Part shown: in pieces, positions 58,959 to 64,000 of the stretch
How positions within the stretch are numbered: the stretch's first letter is position 1
Layout: each line of letters begins with the position of its first letter
NCBI GenBank assembly: GCA_035771175.1
Contig: CM069594.1
Coordinates: 10,168,620-10,232,619 of the forward strand
DNA from: Paratinospora sagittata
Lineage: Eukaryota; Streptophyta; Magnoliopsida; Ranunculales; Menispermaceae
Direction of reading: 5' to 3'
DNA length: 64,000 nt
Program-made: the position numbers and the translations under genes
The notes under the pieces: generated by a model
What the model saw: only the letters and a program-made list of their open reading frames with translations
Told to the model about the DNA's origin: nothing
The model's database searches: none

Positions 58959-61900
58959 ATGACGGCTTCTAACGAAGTTACACGCCCTATAGATATTATT
59001 TTGGATGGAACTAATTATATTATTTGGGCACAACAAATGTCGGTGTTTCTTACTGGTCACAGAATATGGCGTTGTTAGGGGGATAAGAAAGAGCCAACGA
59101 AGCTTGGCACTGAGTCAGTTGCTGACTTTGAGGAGAGGCATGTAGTTTGGTTTAGCACCAATTGCAAGATTTTGTCTTGGTTTATTCATACCTCTGCACC
59201 ATTTATCCAGATACTTTTGGCCAAATTTCGGAATGCCCAACTTGCATGGGATTTTTTGGCCAATCGATATAACTGTTCGAGTGATTTGGCCCTTCAGTAT
59301 CAATTGGAGTCTCGGCTTCAGCAGTTACGTCAAACCCCCGGCCAATCCATTTTGGACTTTCATTCGCAGCTTAGTGGGCTTTGGGGTAAGCTCTCTCAGG
59401 CTGATCCGGTCATTTCTCATGATGCTTCGGCTACAGCCTTTCAGTCGTACCGAGATTGTCGTCAGTTTATTCAGCTTATGATGGGCCTTCTTGATGACTT
59501 TGAACATACCTGTGCCTCTTTGCTTCACCGTACTTCGCTTCTGACACTTGAGAGTGCTCTTACTGAGCTTATTTCTGAGGAGACACGTCAAGCTACTAGA
59601 TGTGATATGTCTACTGATCGAGTTATGGATACTCCACTCCCGACTTCTCAGATTGTGGTTGCTGCTGCTTCTCCGAAGGCAGTTGTGGGAGGTAAGCCCA
59701 AGTTTACTGGGCAGTGTTTTAAGTGTGGTTATTTTGGGCATCGTGGTTCAGAATGTAGGAGGAAGACTAGTGATGAGAGATCAACCATTCAAGCAAACAA
59801 TGGTAATAATCGTAGGGCAGCTGTAGCTTGTGCTGATCCATCTGCATCGAGTTTATCTGAGGCACCTGCCTTATCATCCCTTACTGCAACTGATCTTGAG
59901 GCATTCATTCACCAGGTTATATCTCCCACACCTACTACTATTTCTGTCACATCAAGTAAATTCCCCCCTTAGTTCATTGATTCAGCTTGTTGTAATCATA
60001 TGACTTCTGTTGCCTCTTTAGTTTCATTAGCTACCCACACTCCACATATTCCTGCTATTTATACCACTGATGGTTCTAGTATGTATGTTAGTCATGTTGG
60101 CACTGTATCTACACACAACCTTTCTATTCCTGAAACTGGTTGTACCCAAGTTGTCTCTTAACCTTCTTCGGTTGGTCAGCTTGTTGAACATGGTCTTACT
60201 TTGACTTTTTCTAATAAGGGATGTGATGTGCAGGATCAGAAGATGGGACAACTAGTTGGGACTGGGCGTAAAGTTGGTCATCTATTCTAACTTACTTCTC
60301 TACATATACCCAGTTCCAGTTTTCGCTTGCGGCATCTGTTTCCACTTCCAGTCTATAGCATTCCCGTTTAGGTCATACCTCTTTGTCTCGTGTTCAGTCT
60401 TTAGCGTCTAGTGGTTGTTTGGGAAACATTAGTTTTCAGCCTTTTGATTGCATTTCTTGTCAGTTGAGTAAACATAGTGTTTTACCATTTAATAAAAGTG
60501 ATTCTTTTTCATTTGCTCCTTTTGATCTTGTCCATTATGATATTTGGGGACCTGCCCCAGTTCCCATTGAGGGAGGATATCGATATTTTGTGTTATTTAT
60601 TGATGATTTCTCACGGTCTACTTGGTTGTATCTTTTACGTGAGCGATTTGAGTTGTTTGATATTTTTTGTGACTTCCAAAAAATGATCCAAACCCAATTC
60701 GGACAGGTGATTAAGGTTTTTCATGGTCATAATGCTATGGAGTATACATCTAATTATTTTATGGAAACCTTGAAATGTGTTGGGACTCTCTCTCATCATT
60801 CCTGTCCATACACTTATCAGCCGAATGGTCGTGCTGAGCGAAAACATAGGCACATCTTAGATATTGTCAGATCTCTCATTCCTTTTGCCAATTTACCTGA
60901 GTCTTTCTGGGGTGAGGTTGCACTCACTTCAGTCTACACCATTAATCGAGTTTCATCTCATACTATAGCTAGTAAAATGCCGTATGAGGTATTATATGGA
61001 AAAACACCTGATTACTCACTTTTGAGAGTCTTTGTTGCTTTCTTGGGTATGGTATTGAGCATAAAAGTTATAGCTGCTATGATCCTATTGCTATACGTCT
61101 TTGTGTTTCCAGACATGTGCAGTTTTGGGAGTATCGATTAATCACTTCTATCTCACCGTTGTCCTCACAGCCTCCCCGTTACTCAACTATTTTTTTTGAT
61201 TCATCTCTGAATCTTTTTCCTGACTCGGGTACAGGTGAAGTAAGTTCTACAGACCCCTATTTTTCGTTCGGCTCTGATTTGCCTACTTCGTCGATTGATC
61301 CAGCCATCACATCTGCGCCCATTGAGTCTCCTGTCATTCCTGATGTTCGTCGCTCCAATAGGGTAAGAGTTATCCCATCTCATCTTAATGACTATCATTG
61401 TTTTTTTGCTCTTGCTACCTTGTATGAGCCTCGCAATTATCAGAAGGCTCGATCTGATCTTCTTTGGCAGAAAGCTATAACTGATGAACTTCAAGCCCTA
61501 TACGACACTCATACCTGAGATGTAACTGATTTGCCTCCTGGTAAGACCGCAGTGGGATATAAGTGGGTGTACAAAATTAAGACTCATGCTGATGGATCAG
61601 TGGAACGCTATAAGGATTGCCTTGTTGCTAGGGGTTTCACACAGGAGTACGGTATTGATTATGAGGAGACTTTTGCTCCAGTTGCTCGTCTTACCACTTT
61701 TCGTTCCTTGCTTGCCATTTTAGCGATTAGACGATGGAAGATGTTTCAGATGGATGTTAAAAATGCATTTCTTAATGGGGAGCTGGTCGAGGAAGTGTAT
61801 TTGCAACCTCTTCCAGGTTTTGATCATCCACCAGGGAAACTATGTTGTCTTTGTAAGGCTCTATATGGCCTTAAGCAGTCTCCTCGAGCTTGGTTTTTCA

Positions 61901-62955
61901 AGTTCAGCTTTGTGCTCTCCCTGCAGGGTTTTATTCCTAATTCATATGATTCTGCACTTTTTCTTCGTCGATCAGAGGCAGGTATTGTTATTCTTCTATT
62001 ATATGTAGATGACATGGTCATTAATGAAGATGATGTGTCGGGTATTCATGCTTTACAGAGTTTTCTTGGTCAGCCTTTTGAGATGAAGGACTTGGGGTCT
62101 CTCAGTTATTTTTTGGGTCTTGAGGTTACATCTAGTCCCGATGAATACTATCTTTTACAAGCCAAATATGCATTTGAACTCTTATCATGTGCCGGTTTGA
62201 CTGATAGTAAGATTGTTGGTAGTCTTTTGGAGACGAATGTGAAGTTGTCACTCACTGATGGCGAGCCTCTAGCGGATGCGACGTTGTACAGAAAATTGGT
62301 TGGTAGTCTCATCTATCTTACTGTGACTTAGCCTGACCTTACTTATGCAGTCACACTAGTAAGTCAGATCATGCATGCTCCTCGTTCATCTCACTATACA
62401 GTTGTTCTGCGTATACTTCGGTATATTAAGGGCACTTTGTATCATGGCCTTCATTTCTCGGCCCATTCCTCTTTGGAGCTTCGGGCTTTCTCAGATGCAG
62501 ATTGGGCTGGTGACCCTACTGATCATCATTCCATCACAGGTTATTGTTTCTTACTTGGTTCCTCCCTGATATCTTGGAAGAGTAAGAAACAAATAGTTGT
62601 ATCTCAATCTAGTACAAAGGCTGAGTATCGCTCAATGGCAGATGCGACGTCTGAACTTCTGTGGATTCGTTGGTTTCTTCAAAACATGGGGATTTCTCTT
62701 TCCAGCAGTTCCACTCTTTATTGTGATAATATGAGTGCTATGCAGATTTCCCATAATGATGTTTTCCATGAACGAACAAAGCACATTTAGATTGATTGTC
62801 ACTTTATTCGTCAATACATTAAGCAGGACACCCTTCGCTTGGTTCATGTGGCCTCCATGGATCAACTTGCAGACATTTTCACAAAGGCACGTCCCCCTGG
62901 ACGTCATCGTGATTTGATTGACAAACTCAAGATAACTTCTTCTTTGCCACCGTGA
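58959..62955 (+). pseudogene. Copia-2 gag-pol, broken
   Basis: From ATG 58959 (MTASNEV) to TGA 62953. Gag has LDGTNYIIWAQQM, then a CCHC knuckle CFKCGYFGHRGSEC (about 59720). A protease remnant FIDSACCNHM (about 59973) follows. Integrase has HYDIWGP, FIDDFSRSTWLY and QPNGRAERKHR, RT has WKMFQMDVKNAFLNGE (about 61733) and YVDDMVI (about 62002), and RNase H has SDADWAGD and STKAEYRSMAD. Stops include TAG 59076, TAG 59970, TGA 61516, TAG 62328 and TAG 62788. Frame changes occur between protease and integrase and after 61030, where about 25 residues are also missing. Non-functional. Confidence 0.9.
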
Positions 62956-62968
62956 GTTTGAGGGAGGA

Positions 62969-63183
62969 TGTTACCATATATGTGCAGTTACTATGTATGT
63001 GTAGTTACTGTATATGTGTACTTACCATATATGTGTAGTTACTATATATGTGTAGTTACTATATATGAGTACTTACCATGTATAGATTAGGTTTACCTTT
63101 CATAGCCTAGGGCTTCATGTATATATACCCATGTGTATACTCATTGATATCAATTAAGAAAAGAAATACTAAGTTTTCTCACA
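62969..63183 (+). repeat. Copia-2 3' LTR (215 bp)
   Basis: It runs from TGTTACCATATATG to TTTTCTCACA. It carries about three extra tandem units of the TATATGTGTAGTTAC type relative to the 5' LTR. The distal 115 bp are nearly identical between the two LTRs. Confidence 0.9.
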
Positions 63184-63239
63184 AGTCAATCCAGGTACAA
63201 TAAACATTTTAAAACCTAGTATAGCTTGCCAACACATTT

Positions 63240-63982
63240 GCAAGATGATTTAAATTCTGAGATATATGATAGAAAGTAAGATATTTGACATCAATACACA
63301 TTTGATGGCATGGATGATTGGCTCAGATGTTACACAAAAACAATCGAAATGAGTTCAAAGCTTTAATAATATTCTTGGAGTCTAAGAAGATTGATAGGCT
63401 AACCGGCTACATAGAGTGAGAAGCCAAAGCTTTAAAATCTTTGAAAATAGCTCAGGCTTCAACAACCTCCACAAAACATGAAAAATCTATGATTTCACAA
63501 TCAACAAAAGATGATCTGGCATGAGGGGATCTAAGAACACCCAACTTGCACTTAATTGAAGTCAAAGAGAACAATGAGAAGCATGTGTAAACAAATGATG
63601 ACATTTGGGTAGCTCTTATTGAACCAAAGGTAAGTATGAGATAAAGGTTTGAGCTTGAAGGAACTCCTCGAGTTGGGAACAAATTTGTTGATGCAACTAG
63701 CTAGATTAGATTATTGTTCTTTGAATACGTAGAGTTTCTTTTCTTCCACAAATGCCATAAACCAAAGAAGATCCATTGGATAGCTTTATGATCACCTTTT
63801 TGAACTTGTAACGGCTGCTTTAGACCATCCCAGATGCCAAAAAAGGTGGCACCTTGCAGTAGGAATGTATCCAATCCAAGATAGCTTCCAAACCAAAAGG
63901 TTTTTGCAAAATTACAAAAGCAGAAAACATGGACATTGTCCTGAAAAGTAGATAAGCATGAAGGACATGTAGTATCTGTCAT
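63240..63982 (-). pseudogene. LINE with zf-RVT and RNase H remnants, running off the right edge
   Basis: The minus strand reads the zf-RVT segment CPSCLSTFQDNVHVFCFCNF at about 63965-63905, then FFGLWHLWKKRNSTYS (the LINE linker). A broken RNase H (RVT_3-like) region follows, with VEVVEAWAIF (about 63465) and DSKNIIKALNSF (about 63370). Several frame breaks are present. The element must start right of 64000. Unlike the LINEs in POLD1 it carries an RNase H domain, so it belongs to another L1 subgroup. Confidence 0.65.
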
Positions 63983-64000
63983 CTCAAGGAACCCTAGGAT

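Larger units (their letters stand above)
58250..63188 (+). mobile_element. Ty1/copia retrotransposon (copia-2), complete outline but decayed
   Basis: LTRs at 58255-58417 (163 bp) and 62969-63183 (215 bp) share TG...CA ends. The perfect 5-bp duplication AGTCA lies at 58250-58254 and 63184-63188. A primer site TGGTATTAGAGCATG (58418 on) and a purine tract TTTGAGGGAGGA (62957-62968) flank the internal region. The gag-pol frame is full of stops and frameshifts. Orientation is plus. Confidence 0.92.

Overview
The window is nuclear DNA of a flowering plant, most likely a eudicot: AT-rich, with GT-AG introns, a plant-type DNA polymerase delta gene, and plant transposon families (L1-type LINEs, Ty1/copia, Mutator-like elements (MULEs), CACTA, hAT and Tourist MITEs). 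I cannot name the species. By my parse about 40 kb of the 64 kb is transposon-derived.

Two host genes are visible, both on the minus strand. (1) Positions 22191 to 142 hold the first 18 exons (695 codons) of the DNA polymerase delta catalytic subunit (POLD1). All splice phases agree, and the gene runs off the left edge. Its introns are swollen by LINEs, hAT and Tourist elements and an RTE-LINE scrap, and its proximal promoter has two E2F-type sites. (2) Positions 43356 to 36976 hold a small single-exon gene for a predicted N-myristoylated, Ser-rich protein. A full-length Ty1/copia element (37880-43181) splits it. That element has LTRs that look identical, one 1436-codon open frame, a perfect 5-bp target duplication and unusual TA...CA termini. 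Removing the insert in silico rejoins the gene in frame (357 aa), so the insertion is probably very young.

Layout: 1-22.2 kb POLD1 with intronic transposons; 22.2-22.4 kb its promoter; 22.9-27.4 kb two putative solo LTRs and a minisatellite; 28.2-34.0 kb a defective CACTA element with a TNPA-like gene and a transposase-associated domain; 34.0-37.0 kb gene-poor; 37.0-43.4 kb host gene 2 plus copia-1; 43.7-50.1 kb MULE-1, with long terminal inverted repeats (TIRs), a truncated transposase, a 7-unit array and a nested foldback element with a 9-bp duplication; 51.0-58.1 kb a hAT-like remnant holding MULE-2 (transposase fused to an OTU protease domain, plus a convergent plant-mobile-domain gene); 58.3-63.2 kb a decayed copia-2; 63.2-64 kb a LINE on the minus strand with an RNase H remnant.

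The most distinctive parts are the nested MULE region (43.7-58.1 kb) and the young copia inside a coding sequence. Many stops in the old elements fall at expected Trp or Arg codons, as expected from deamination of methylated, silenced DNA.
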